From Achatina immaculata (lineage: Eukaryota; Mollusca; Gastropoda; Stylommatophora; Achatinidae), in the NCBI GenBank assembly GCA_009760885.1, contig CM019697.1, positions 32,490,096 through 32,554,095 of the forward strand: a stretch of 64,000 bases of DNA, in the 5' to 3' direction. Below, one piece after another: positions 1 to 11,160 of this stretch; the stretch's first letter is position 1, and the number at the start of each line of letters is the position of its first letter. The translations under genes were made by a program, and so were the position numbers. The notes below the pieces were generated by a model. That model was not told the DNA's origin, did not search any database, and saw only the letters and a program-made list of their open reading frames with translations.

Positions 1-760
1 TGAGAACGGATGAGGAGGATATTGCGAGGGCTGCTTTGGACAGTGTCTGCGTGGAGGAGGAGATCGTGATGGAGGGAAGCGCTTGTGTTAATCGAATTTA
101 AGAGCTGGGGAAATAAAAGGGAAATGGCAGACAGCTCAGACTGCTGTAGTAGGGGGCCCATCACCCATATCCAGTGTACGACTGGAGACAATGAGAAGGC
201 GCACCCTTCAACAGGCGTTTGAACAGAAGGCCAAGTTCTTACGGGGAGGGAGGGGGGTGTGTCCTGAGTTAAGCTAGGCCGGTCTTTGATTACAGTTTTG
301 AATACTACGCTTTCTGGTCATCAGTATGCAGGTGACACTGACTGGCAGACACAGACAAATCAATAGTTTAGGAAAGCCAGAAAATATGTTCAAAACAAAT
401 ACACTTCACGTCGTTCAGATAAATCACACAGATAAATCACACAGATGAATCACATAGATACACAGATAAATCACATATACATTAGCAAGAAAGATTACGC
501 AAAACATAAAAAAATCCTCAGATAATAACAAAGCAAGATAGATCATAACAGAAAGAGCATTATGTGTTCAGTATATGCGCTAACACAAGGTTCAGGTGTG
601 TATACACGCGCTAGCGCACATACAAACATAAATACACACACGTGTAGCTAGATGCTCAGTCTTTCTGTTGCCAGATACATAAAGGTTTTAAAGCAAACTT
701 GAGCATTTTATAAATTTCTTTTAATATTCTTTTGTAATCGAAAAAACAACATATCTGTTT
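1..760. other. Mostly unique AT-rich sequence, no recognised gene
   Basis: No recognisable gene lies here. A short acidic reading frame on the + strand (3-101) enters from the window edge and ends in TAA at 99-101. It could be the tail of a coding exon or of a retroelement frame, but it is too short to call. A small tandem repeat of about 14 bp (CAGATAAATCACA-like) occupies 416-478. The rest is unique AT-rich DNA. Confidence 0.5.
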
Positions 761-763
761 TCT

Positions 764-2675
764 TCCCTCACTTTTCTACATCAAACATAGATTATCCCTT
801 ACTTTTCTACATCAAACATAGATCATCCCTTACTTTTCTACATCAAACATAGATTATCCCTTACTTTTCTACATCAAACATAGATTATCCCTTACTTTTC
901 TACATCAAACATAGATCATCCCTTACTTTTCTACATCAAACATAGATTATCCCTTACTTTTCTACATCAAACATAGATTATCCCTTATTTTTCTATATTA
1001 AACATAGATTATCCCTTACTTTTCTACATCAAACATAGATCATCCCTTACTTTTCTACATCAGACATAGATTATCCCTTACTTTTTTACATCAAACATAG
1101 ATTATCCCTTACTTTTCTACATCAAACATAGATTATCCCTTACATTTCTACATCAAACTAGATTATCCCTTACTTTTCTACATCACACATAGATTATCCC
1201 TTACTTTCTTACATCAAATATAGATTATCCCTTACTTTTCTACATCAAACATAGATTATCCCTTACTTTTCTACATCAAACATAGATTATCCCTTACTTT
1301 TCTACATCAAACATAGATCATCCCTTACTTTTCTACATCAAACATAGATTATCCCTTACTTTTCTACATCAAACATAGATCATCCCTTACTTTTCTACAT
1401 CAGACATAGATTATCCCTTACTTTTTTACATCAAACATAGATTATCCTTACTTTTCTACATCAAACATAGATTATCCCTTACTTTTCTACATCAAACATA
1501 GATCATCCTTACTTTTCTACATCAAATAGATTATCCCTTACTTTTCTACATCAAACATAGATCCCTTACTTTTCTACATTAAACATAGATTATCCCTTAC
1601 TTTTCTACATCAAACATAGATCATCCCTTACTTTTCTACATCAGACATAGATTATCCCTTACTTTTTTACATCAAACATAGATTATCCCTTACTTTTCTA
1701 CATCAAACATAGATTATCCCTTACATTTCTACATCAAACTAGATTATCCCTTACTTTTCTACATCACACATAGATTATCCCTTACTTTCTTACATCAAAT
1801 ATAGATTATCCCTTACTTTTCTACATCAAACATAGATTATCCCTTACTTTTCTACATCAAACATAGATTATCCCTTACTTTTCTACATCAAACATAGATC
1901 ATCCCTTACTTTTCTACATCAAACATAGATTATCCCTTACTTTTCTACATCAAACATAGATCATCCCTTACTTTTCTACATCAGACATAGATTATCCCTT
2001 ACTTTTTTACATCAAACATAGATTATCCCTTACTTTTCTACATCAAACATAGATTATCCCTTACATTTCTACATCAAACTAGATTATCCCTTACTTTTCT
2101 ACATCACACATAGATTATCCCTTACTTTCTTACATCAAATATAGATTATCCCTTACTTTTTTACATCAAACATAGATTATCCCTTACTTTCCTACATCAA
2201 ACATAGATTATCCCTTACTTTTCTACATCACACATAGATTATCCCTTACTTTTTTACATCACACATAGATTATCCCTTACTTTTTTACATCAAACATAGA
2301 TTATCCCTTACTTTTCTACATCAAACATAGATTATCCCTTACTTTTCTACATCACACATTGATTATCCCTTATTTGTGTACATCAAACATAGATTATCCC
2401 TTACTTTTTTACATCAAACATAGATTATCCCTTAAATTTCTGCATCAAACATAGATTATCCCTTATTTTTCTACATCACACATAGATTATCCCTTACTTT
2501 TTTACATCACACATAGATTATCCCTTATTTTTTACATCACACATAGACTATCCCTTACTTTTCTACATCAAACATAGATTATCCCTTACTTTTCTACATC
2601 AAACATAGATTATCCCTTACTTTCTTTACATCAAACATAGACTATCCCTTACTTTTTTACATCACACATAGATTA
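764..2675. repeat. 31-bp minisatellite, about 61 copies
   Basis: Tandem array of a 31-bp unit built on TACTTTTCTACATCAAACAT followed by AGATTATCCCT. Variants change TTCT to TTTT, CAAACAT to CACACAT or CAGACAT, and GATTATC to GATCATC. A few units are shortened, for example CAAACTAG instead of CAAACATAG. A distinctive run of three variant units begins near 1141, 1722 and 2062, which shows that blocks of many units were duplicated together. No open frame spans the array, because 31 is not a multiple of 3 and stops are frequent. Confidence 0.95.
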
Positions 2676-2700
2676 ATTGAAATAGTTCCAGGTTTCTCTC

Positions 2701-4087
2701 TGTTTGAAAAACTCCTCGGACATTTATTAATAACTGCATGTCGCTTTTGTTACTGCTATTATCGTTTATTTTTTTTTTCAGCAGAAAAACCTTCCGCGTC
2801 TTTTTTATGACCTGAAAAAAATAATGACCGATGTTTACCTGGAGCTGAATAAATGTACAACTTGGAGAAGATAAAAACAAAAACAAACAAACAAACAAAC
2901 AAAAAACAACTGAAATCCCGTGCCACAAAAAAGTTCGAAAACAGTGAAGAAAATAGATATTATAGCACTGAATGGTACTAGATTTTGCAAAAGCAATCTG
3001 GATTTAGTCGGTTGGGGGGGGGGGGGGTTAATAAAACAAATACGAAGACGTGCTTGTGGGAACGAATAAAAACTGATTGAAAATAAGGAAGAAATAGGGA
3101 TAGTAAAAGACAAGCAGGGATAAAATTTAAGCACAAGTGAAAAGAAACGGAACTCAAGAACGACTTTAACTCTTTCACTAGCGAATTAATTTCCATGCTC
3201 TGTCAGAATAAATTTTGGTAACAAGAAACTGGAAGGTAGTTACTCTGTAATTTAAAAATATGGGCTACGTTATAAAATGTGCTACTTGTCATTATTTTTT
3301 AGACTTTGCCTAAATATCTGTCTGAGCACCGATTTACAGAGAGATGCAAAAACTATTACCGCCCTCAGTATTGTTCTGGATTGAAAAAGTCAATATTTCA
3401 ACTTTCTCCGACCCGAAAGGTCGATATTTTCTAGCGACAACGATGACGTGATAACAGAGTTAATATTTCAGCTTTCTCCGACCCGAATGTTCGATATTTT
3501 CTCTGAAAAAGATAATATTATAAAGGAGGTAATATTTCAACTTTCTTCAACCCGGACGTTCGATATTTTCTCTTGGAAACGATGATATAATAAAAGAGTT
3601 AATCTGATCATTTGAAATACTTCTCCCTTACAAAATGCACTGGCTTCTCTCATCTACCAGGATTCTCGTATTCTGGCTTCTCTTTTTTTTTTCATTTCCT
3701 TCTTACAGTACAGAAGTCTGGCATTTCATTTTCCTTGGTGACATCAGTCTCAGAACGCATGCGCATATATGTCCGACAGACTGTAGGCGACAGCGTAATG
3801 TCGCATTTCCTTAGTCACATTGTACGCTGTTTTACGACTTCCTTAACTTTGTCTATGATGAAGAGTTGACTGGTGAATGGCAGAATGACCTTTTATCTTT
3901 GTCTATGACGAAGAGTTGAGCGATGAATGGCAGAATGACCTGCACGCCCACTTCCTTAATAACCATTGCTGGCAAACTTAGTTCATTTGTTCGTTCGTTC
4001 GATGTATTTAGTGTAAATTCATCGATGGTTTCCTTCAGAAATTCATTTTTACACCACTCTAGACATCTATTATACTCTTCAGGTTTT
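2701..4087. repeat. Tandem segmental duplication, copy 1 (1387 bp)
   Basis: This segment is repeated head to tail as 4088-5472. The offset is 1387 bp up to a poly-T run and 1385 bp after it, and the only difference I found by eye is that run (10 T versus 8 T near 3681 and 5070). Inside are a 14-bp G run (3014-3027), three imperfect 70-bp units (3391-3600) and a doubled 50-bp segment around GAATGGCAGAATGACC (3850-3942). I recognise no transposon ends at the outer borders. The sequence does not match another repeat family in the window. Confidence 0.9.
3391..3600. repeat. Three imperfect 70-bp units inside the duplication
   Basis: Units begin with AATATTTCARCTTTCTYCRA at about 3391, 3461 and 3530 and each carries a TTCGATATTTTCT-like centre. 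The spacing is 70 and 69 bp. The same three units recur at about 4778-4987 in the second copy of the large duplication, so the small repeat predates the large one. Confidence 0.8.
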
Positions 4088-4110
4088 TGTTTGAAAAACT
4101 CCTCGGACAT
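3853..4110 (-). other. Short unrecognised open frame at the duplication junction
   Basis: An 85-codon frame on the minus strand starts at 4110 and ends at 3853. It is rich in E, K, N and C and has a more protein-like composition than most open frames here (for example EEYNRCLEWCKNEFLKE). The first 20 or so nucleotides come from copy 2 of the duplication and the rest from copy 1; the equivalent part of copy 2 (about 5238-5470) lacks the same start. I do not recognise it. It could be a fragment of a host exon or chance. Confidence 0.2.
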
Positions 4111-5472
4111 TTATTAATAACTGCATGTCGCTTTTGTTACTGCTATTATCGTTTATTTTTTTTTTCAGCAGAAAAACCTTCCGCGTCTTTTTTATGACCT
4201 GAAAAAAATAATGACCGATGTTTACCTGGAGCTGAATAAATGTACAACTTGGAGAAGATAAAAACAAAAACAAACAAACAAACAAACAAAAAACAACTGA
4301 AATCCCGTGCCACAAAAAAGTTCGAAAACAGTGAAGAAAATAGATATTATAGCACTGAATGGTACTAGATTTTGCAAAAGCAATCTGGATTTAGTCGGTT
4401 GGGGGGGGGGGGGGTTAATAAAACAAATACGAAGACGTGCTTGTGGGAACGAATAAAAACTGATTGAAAATAAGGAAGAAATAGGGATAGTAAAAGACAA
4501 GCAGGGATAAAATTTAAGCACAAGTGAAAAGAAACGGAACTCAAGAACGACTTTAACTCTTTCACTAGCGAATTAATTTCCATGCTCTGTCAGAATAAAT
4601 TTTGGTAACAAGAAACTGGAAGGTAGTTACTCTGTAATTTAAAAATATGGGCTACGTTATAAAATGTGCTACTTGTCATTATTTTTTAGACTTTGCCTAA
4701 ATATCTGTCTGAGCACCGATTTACAGAGAGATGCAAAAACTATTACCGCCCTCAGTATTGTTCTGGATTGAAAAAGTCAATATTTCAACTTTCTCCGACC
4801 CGAAAGGTCGATATTTTCTAGCGACAACGATGACGTGATAACAGAGTTAATATTTCAGCTTTCTCCGACCCGAATGTTCGATATTTTCTCTGAAAAAGAT
4901 AATATTATAAAGGAGGTAATATTTCAACTTTCTTCAACCCGGACGTTCGATATTTTCTCTTGGAAACGATGATATAATAAAAGAGTTAATCTGATCATTT
5001 GAAATACTTCTCCCTTACAAAATGCACTGGCTTCTCTCATCTACCAGGATTCTCGTATTCTGGCTTCTCTTTTTTTTCATTTCCTTCTTACAGTACAGAA
5101 GTCTGGCATTTCATTTTCCTTGGTGACATCAGTCTCAGAACGCATGCGCATATATGTCCGACAGACTGTAGGCGACAGCGTAATGTCGCATTTCCTTAGT
5201 CACATTGTACGCTGTTTTACGACTTCCTTAACTTTGTCTATGATGAAGAGTTGACTGGTGAATGGCAGAATGACCTTTTATCTTTGTCTATGACGAAGAG
5301 TTGAGCGATGAATGGCAGAATGACCTGCACGCCCACTTCCTTAATAACCATTGCTGGCAAACTTAGTTCATTTGTTCGTTCGTTCGATGTATTTAGTGTA
5401 AATTCATCGATGGTTTCCTTCAGAAATTCATTTTTACACCACTCTAGACATCTATTATACTCTTCAGGTTTT
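4088..5472. repeat. Tandem segmental duplication, copy 2 (1385 bp)
   Basis: Second copy of 2701-4087. It ends at CAGGTTTTTATTT, where copy 1 continues as CAGGTTTTTGTTTG into copy 2. The junction therefore lies in a short T-rich microhomology, which fits replication slippage or unequal exchange. It is followed at once by an A run and a TA array. Confidence 0.9.
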
Positions 5473-5477
5473 TATTT

Positions 5478-5478
5478 A

Positions 5479-5539
<61 letters not shown>
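5478..5539. repeat. Poly-A followed by (TA)n
   Basis: About 19 A residues followed by about 21 TA dinucleotides. The A run directly abuts the end of the 1.39-kb duplication. Confidence 0.95.
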
Positions 5540-5639
5540 TTTAAACTAAATATTTCAAATGCTAAGAAAAAAAAACAGTCAAACATTCTCTGAATAAGGA
5601 ATGAATGAATGAATTAATGAAGGAGAAGAAAGAAGCTAA

Positions 5640-5830
5640 AGAACTTGGTAAAGACAGGAAAATTCAATGGAAAAAGAAAACAGAGGAAGGCTAAGAGCAA
5701 AACATCTCAGTGAACTGACCAAGTGGCACGGGGAAAAAAATGAAGAATTTGAACTGATCGGAAACATCACGGATCTCACAAGCGGGGAAGCATGATCCTC
5801 GACGCTGTTCGGGACTTCAAGTAATGAATG
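5640..5830 (+). pseudogene. LINE 3' end, decayed
   Basis: Decayed C-terminal piece of a LINE reverse-transcriptase polyprotein. The frame readable around 5740-5830 (ELIGNITDL) aligns in order with the better preserved copy at 20095-20300, where the same place reads ELMGNAQDRVRWRN. That short motif with a DRxxWR pattern is typical of the extreme C-terminus of RTE-like and related LINE proteins. Both copies share an upstream GGAAAATTCAAKGGAAAAAR stretch. Stops and frame changes make it non-coding now. A short GAATGAATGAATG run just upstream (5591-5610) lies on the 5' side, so it is not this copy's tail. Confidence 0.6.
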
Positions 5831-6044
5831 ACTGAATACGTAGGACAAGAAAAAAAAAATATGCGTTTCAAATAAATTACAGAATATTAGAAACTACTTG
5901 CTGCTGTAAGGAAAAGATAATCAAAAAGTTGTTGTGAACATGACATTGAAGGGGAAATAACAAGAGTTATTCAACGTCAAATTTGATATAAAATACGTAC
6001 ATGGCAAGTAAGAAATAAAAGTAATAGCATTTATTGATAATGAT

Positions 6045-6178
6045 CTTCTTCTTCTTCTTTTTCTTCTTCTTCTGCGTTCGAGGTTGTTGGTCACATCAGA
6101 TCCTGATCCTTGTCGACAGGGCAAAGCCTGCAGTCCTATCCAGATCCTGACAGGAGCTCCCACGCTTTTGCTCCACAC
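6045..6178. repeat. TTC-rich tract plus dispersed-repeat fragment
   Basis: A CTTCTTCTTC tract (6049-6074) runs into a non-repetitive stretch of about 100 bp that ends where the 25-bp minisatellite starts. The stretch (GGTCACATCAGATCCTGATC) looks like a dispersed element end attached to a trinucleotide tail, but no second copy is present here to prove it. Confidence 0.4.
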
Positions 6179-7097
6179 TCAAGTCTTAGGTCGTACCTCA
6201 CACTCAAGTCTTAGGTCGTACCTCACACTCAAGTCTTAGGTCGTACCTCACACTCAAGTCTTAGGTCGTACCTCACACTCAAGTCTTAGGTCGTCCCTCA
6301 CACTCAAGTCTTAGGTCGTGCCTCACACTCAAGTCTCAGGCCGTACCTCACACCCAAGTCTTAGGTCGTCCCTCACACTCAAGTCTTAGGCCGTACCTCA
6401 CACCCAAGTCTTAGGTCGTACCTCACACTCAAGTCTTAGGCCGTACCTCACACCCAAGTCTTAGGTCGTACCTCACACTCAAGTCTTAGGCCGTACCTCA
6501 CACCCAAGTCTTAGGTCGTACCTCACACCCAAGTCTTAGGTCGTACCTCACACTCAAGTCTTAGGTCGTACCTCACACTCAAGTCTTAGGTCGTACCTCA
6601 CACCCAAGTCTTAGGTCGTACCTCACACTCAAGTCTTAGGCCGTACCTCACACCCAAGTCTTAGGTCGTACCTCACACTCAAGTCTTAGGCCGTACCTCA
6701 CACCCAAGTCTTAGGTCGTCCCTCACACTCAAGTCTCAGGCCGTGCCTCACACTCAAGTCTCAGGCCGTACCTCACATTCAAGTCTTAGGTCGTGCCTCA
6801 CACTCAAGTCTTAGGCCGTGCCTCACACTCAAGTCTTAGGCCGTGCCTCACACTCAAGTCTTAGGCCGTACCTCACACTCAAGTCTTAGGCCGTGCCTCA
6901 CACTCAAGTCTCAGGCCATGCCTCACACTCAAGTCTCAAACCGTGCCTCACACTCAAGTCTCAAACCGTGCCTTACACTCAAGTCTTAGGTCGTGCCTCA
7001 CACTCAAGTCTCAGGCCGTACCTCACACTCAAGTCTTAGGCCGTACCTCACACTCAAGTCTTAGGCCGTACCTCACACACAAGTCTCAGGCCATGCC
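6173..7097. repeat. 25-bp minisatellite, about 37 copies
   Basis: Unit ACCTCACACTCAAGTCTTAG plus GTCGT (25 bp). The register is kept exactly for more than 900 bp: the same phase returns every 300 bp at 6181, 6481, 6781 and 7081, so there are no indels. Variation is confined to a few transition sites (CTC/CCC, TTAGG/TCAGG, TCGT/CCGT and the base after CGT). In 6331-6720 two variants alternate, giving a 50-bp dimer pattern. The right-hand end continues without a break into a LINE-derived reading frame on the minus strand. Confidence 0.95.
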
Positions 7098-7321
7098 TCG
7101 CGCCCCAGGTCTCCACGGTTTGAACCCTCTTGAAGGATATTTTCCGGAGTCTGGACTACGCTGCTACATGGACACTCGTCTGTGTGAGATATTTTGAGTC
7201 CAGGAAAGTGGCTCAGTAGTCTGCACTGACCTGTCCTTATGCGAAAGGGAATGGTTTGCTGATGTCTTTGTAGCTGATGTATTGGATCTGGCTCGTTGTT
7301 GGATTTCAGTTGTTGTTTCAA
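7098..7321 (-). pseudogene. LINE C-terminal cysteine/histidine-type domain, fragment
   Basis: Read on the minus strand this frame contains RTGQCRLLSHF, LKISHTDECPC and QTPENILQ in that order. From memory of the families, this is the signature of the C-terminal zinc-knuckle-like region following the RNase H domain in many invertebrate LINEs, where the last motif is usually TPxHILQ; here the H is N. The frame stays open through GREAWPETC, whose spacing from the ILQ motif also fits that family, and then passes into the first unit of the 25-bp minisatellite. It is a 5'-truncated relic with no start codon of its own. The assignment rests on motif order only. Confidence 0.6.
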
Positions 7322-7429
7322 TACTTTCGTCTTCTTTCCTGTGTGTCTTGTTTTGAAATATATCTACCTGACAAAAAAAAAATGGAAATCCAGCCATCAT
7401 TCTCGACATATTTAACCACATAAAGAAAC

Positions 7430-7460
7430 TCATCATCATCATCAACATCATCATCATCAG
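7430..7460. repeat. (ATC)n tract
   Basis: Imperfect CATCATCATC tract interrupted by one CAACAT unit. It could be the tail of a LINE in minus orientation, but no LINE motif adjoins it directly. Confidence 0.8.
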
Positions 7461-7594
7461 ACATTTGTCTCACAAAATCACGAAGCTACCTACATATGAA
7501 TGTGTGATTACAATGTCTGTTAATATTTTTTTTCTCAGATTACTCTTCCCTTTATTTTATTTATTTATTTACTTTTGTGATACAATTTTCACAA

Positions 7595-7902
7595 CTGGGA
7601 GTGAGACAAGGATGTGTTCTATCTCCTGGCCTCCTCTCCTGGGAGTGAGACAAGGATGTGTTCTATCTCCTGGCCTCTTCTCCTGGGAGTGAGACAAGGA
7701 TGTGTTCTATCTCCTGACCTCTTCTCCTGGGAGTGAGACAAGGATGTGTTCTATCTCCTGACCTCTTCTCCTGGGAGTGAGACAAGGATGTGTTCTATCT
7801 CCTGGCCTCTTCTCCTGGGAGTGAGACAAGGATGTGTTCTATCTCCTGACCTCTTCTCCTGGGAGTGAGACAAGGATGTGTTCTATCTCCTGGCCTCTTC
7901 TC
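7595..7902 (+). repeat. 44-bp minisatellite encoding a reverse-transcriptase motif, 7 copies
   Basis: Seven contiguous 44-bp units start at 7595, 7639, 7683, 7727, 7771, 7815 and 7859. Each unit reads LGVRQGCVLSPDLFS or the same with G for D, plus two nucleotides that shift the frame of the next unit. This is the conserved QGCxLSP motif in the fingers/palm region of LINE reverse transcriptases; the LINE at 49871-53184 has QGVQQGCVLSPDLFS at 52287-52330. A hand alignment of the 44-bp unit with that stretch gives 35 of 44 identical bases. A 12-bp direct repeat, TGATACAATTTT, flanks the whole insert (7578-7589 and 7931-7942). Confidence 0.95.
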
Positions 7903-8149
7903 CTTCACGGCACTTGATTGATTGGCTGATTGATACAATTTTAGATTTATAATCAGTGAATCAGCAACCTCGTAACTGAACAAATAAAGGCAGGGGGCAG
8001 GGGGAGCTGATGGTGGTCCGGGTTGGGGGAGGGGGGGTGTATACTTTGCGCCCACAAAAATTTGATGATCAGTTTCTCTCTTGTTGCTACGTTCCCAAGT
8101 TATTTTCGACGGATCACGAGATTTTCAAATTTTTCGTTCCCTGTTACTT

Positions 8150-8348
8150 AAACGCAGACGGAAGATTATAAGAAGAAGAAAAAGAAGAAGAAGAAAGAAA
8201 GAAAAGAGAAGAAGAAGAAGAAGAAGAAGAATGCAGAGGAGAAGGAGAAGCAGCAATTGCAGAAGAAGAAAGGAAGAAAGAAGAAGAAGTAGCAGTAGTA
8301 GTATTTGTAGTATTTGCAGTAGTAGTAGTAATAGTAGTTGTTGATGCT

Positions 8349-8406
<58 letters not shown>

Positions 8407-8430
8407 TAGTAGTAGTAGTAGTAGTTCTGA
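8150..8430. repeat. Compound GAA-rich and (TAG)n tract
   Basis: Purine-rich AGAAGAAG sequence from about 8164 to 8290 passes into AGTAGTAGT repeats, which are nearly pure from 8345 to 8425. Long open frames seen here on both strands are only low-complexity readings of the repeat. Confidence 0.95.
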
Positions 8431-8466
8431 CATTTGGCTGAAAGTTAAAGATAACCCGTGAGACAG

Positions 8467-8580
8467 AAATCACGTATCACACAAACATTGAGTGGGAGAT
8501 CACACATCACATCAACATTCACGTGAAGACCACACATCACATCAACATTCACGTGAAAATCACACAACATTCATGTGATA
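8467..8580. repeat. Short tandem repeat of about 32 bp, 3 imperfect copies
   Basis: Units contain CACACATCACATCAACATTC followed by an ACGTGAA stretch, at about 8500, 8531 and, shortened, 8562. The first unit is degenerate. Confidence 0.7.
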
Positions 8581-9029
8581 AACCTCACATTGAACGCTGT
8601 TAATCAGAACCGCTTGTCGGCAGAGAATAAACTGAAATCAATGGCGCTCTCCAACATATATCCATTTCAATTCTGCCCGTCCAAAAAACGAAATCAATGA
8701 GCAATATAAGAAACAGGAAGTGTTTTTTGCTACATTTTTGGCAACAAGTTTTAGAAAACTTGGCTCTCTTCCTTTGTATTTTATTTCTTCCCCTTACGGT
8801 TGTTTTAGTTAACCCTTTTGTCTCCGACTGTTTTCACATTGTATTTCTCTTCTCATCACTCACTGCTCTGTGACTTTTTTTTCCTCCTATTTTTGACTCG
8901 ACGCTAGCACGCAATCTCGCGCTTGCTGGGTTTAACTCTCTGGGTTGCCTTCCTGTCTTTACCTCATTGTCTCTTTTTTTAGAAGTCTCCTTTCATTATC
9001 ATTGCCTTATCTGGTATACAGACCTTGGC

Positions 9030-9180
9030 GTCGAAGTGGAGTATTGTACTCGCCTCGTAAAAGTAGGTCGCTGGTTTAAGTCTTAATCATTAGGCACCCA
9101 GCCGTAGAAATGTGTACCTGGCTTCTGGAAAAGGCAAAGGAAAGTCAGCCAGGCCGACTGTGGCCACAGCAGTCTCTAAC
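9030..9180 (+). repeat. tRNA-derived SINE, degenerate
   Basis: A degenerate pol III head (GGCGTCGAAGTGGAGTA as box A region, GGTTTAAGTCTT as box B region) is followed by GTAGAAATGTGTACCTGGCT. That central block recurs in the SINEs at 21368, 23120 (minus strand) and 33344. Box B is far from the consensus GGTTCGAATCC, so this copy is old. Confidence 0.55.
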
Positions 9181-9264
9181 TTTTTTTTTTGTTTAGTGGG
9201 CCGAAAAAGACTGTCTCTATTTTCATATTCCCACGCTAACCACTCACTTTAACAAGTGATAAAA

Positions 9265-9564
<300 letters not shown>

Positions 9565-10017
9565 TGAATAAAGCCAGGCTATTGTAATTCCACAAAACAG
9601 ATTCAATATTCCTAGCAAATTATAATGTTTTAAGAGAAATTACATAGAATGGCAGCGGATAACAAAAACAAAAAAGTACACGAGGGCCAGACTTGGCCCG
9701 ATTGCCTTAGGTTTTCCCACACGTGCCCTAAAGAGTCAACGACTAAAGAAAGTCTGGGCACTATCAATACATCTTTAAATGTCTCTGTGGCATGACTAAA
9801 GCACATTTCCATATGAAACTCGTTACGTTATTCCCCTCTCTATAGCGCGATTATTAGTAATAATCTATTCTGTAGATTAATCACTTCTAATTTTACACGA
9901 CGGGAGGATTTATACAAAGAAAATAATTAGAAACTTTTATCGTATGATTATTAATTTTTAAAATGAACATTACAAAATGAAACTGTTTTGGACGTTAGTC
10001 GCAAAAAATGGCCGACG

Positions 10018-10037
10018 GTTAGGTAGGTAGGTAGGTC
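10018..10037. repeat. (TAGG)n, five copies
   Basis: Short GGTTAGGTAGGTAGGTAGGT tract without other features. Confidence 0.9.
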
Positions 10038-10170
10038 TAAAGATTTCACTGAGATCCAGGTAAAGGTTTTACAGTCTTTTGTTCTTTGGAAAATCAGTTT
10101 GAGCTGTCTAACAAGAACTTCTGGTGACTCTTGACAGGAGTTTCTTTTGATTTCTTTGTTTATAATTATC

Positions 10171-11160
10171 CTGTCAGCTACTTGTTTTCTATACTTACTG
10201 CCTTCCTCAAGGATGGACTGTAAGCTACTTGTTTTCTATACTTACTGCCTTCCTCAAGGGTGGACTGTAAGCTACTTGTTTTCTATACTTACTGCCTTCC
10301 TCAAGGGTGGACTGTCAGCTACTTGTTTTCTATACTTACTGCCTTTCTCAAGGGTGGACTGTCAGCTACTTGTTTTCTATACTTACTGCCTTCCTCAAGG
10401 GTGGACTGTCAGCTACTTGTTTTCTATACTTACTGCCTTCCTCAAGGATGGACTGTAAGCTACTTGTTTTCTATACTTACTGCCTTCCTCAAGGGTGGAC
10501 TGTCAGCTACTTGTTTTCTATACTTACTGCCATTCTCAAGGGTGGACTGTCAGCTACTTGTTTTCTATACTTACTGCCTTCCTCAAGGGTGGACTGTAAG
10601 CTACTTGTTTTCTATACTTACTGCCTTCCTCAAGGATGGACTGTAAGCTACTTGTTTTCTATACTTACTGCCTTTCTCAAGGGTGGACTGTCAGCTACTT
10701 GTTTTCTATACTTACTGCCTTCCTCAAGGGTGGACTGTCAGCTACTTGTTTTCTATACTTACTGCCATTCTCAGGGGTAGACTGTCAGCTACTTGTTTTC
10801 TATACTTACTGCCATTCTCAGGGGTAGACTGTCAGCTACTTGTTTTCTATACTTACTGCCTTCCTCAAGGGTGGACTGTAAGCTACTTGTTTTCTATACT
10901 TACTGCCTTCCTCAAGGGTGGACTGTCAGCTACTTGTTTTCTATACTTACTGCCTTCCTCAAGGGTGGACTGTCAGCTACTTGTTTTCTATACTTACTGC
11001 CTTCCTCAAGGGTGGACTGTCAGCTACTTGTTTTCTATACTTACTGCCTTCCTCAAGGGTGGACTGTAAGCTACTTGTTTTCTATACTTACTGCCTTCCT
11101 CAAGGGTGGACTGTAAGCTACTTGTTTTCTATACTTACTGCCTTCCTCAAGGGTGGACTG
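10171..11160. repeat. 47-bp minisatellite, 21 copies
   Basis: Unit TGTCAGCTACTTGTTTTCTA followed by TACTTACTGCCTTCCTCAAGG and GTGGAC (47 bp). 990 bp divided by 47 gives 21 copies, with no indel visible. Recurrent variants are GTAAGCT for GTCAGCT, AAGGATGG for AAGGGTGG, GCCATTCTC for GCCTTCCTC and CAGGGGTAG. Because 47 is not a multiple of 3, each frame cycles through three peptides every 141 bp; the open frames of 60-157 codons are by-products. Confidence 0.97.

Noticed and set aside
764..2675. CRISPR or centromeric satellite
   Set aside because: There are no spacers, so not CRISPR. A single 1.9-kb array is too short to call centromeric.
2662..3196. Minus-strand hydrophobic frames, repeated at 4079-4583
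   Set aside because: Low-complexity F/L/C-rich readings of A-rich sequence; they recur only because the DNA is duplicated.
8081..8473. Open frames of 87-109 codons rich in R, L or T
   Set aside because: Pure readings of GAA and TAG trinucleotide repeats.
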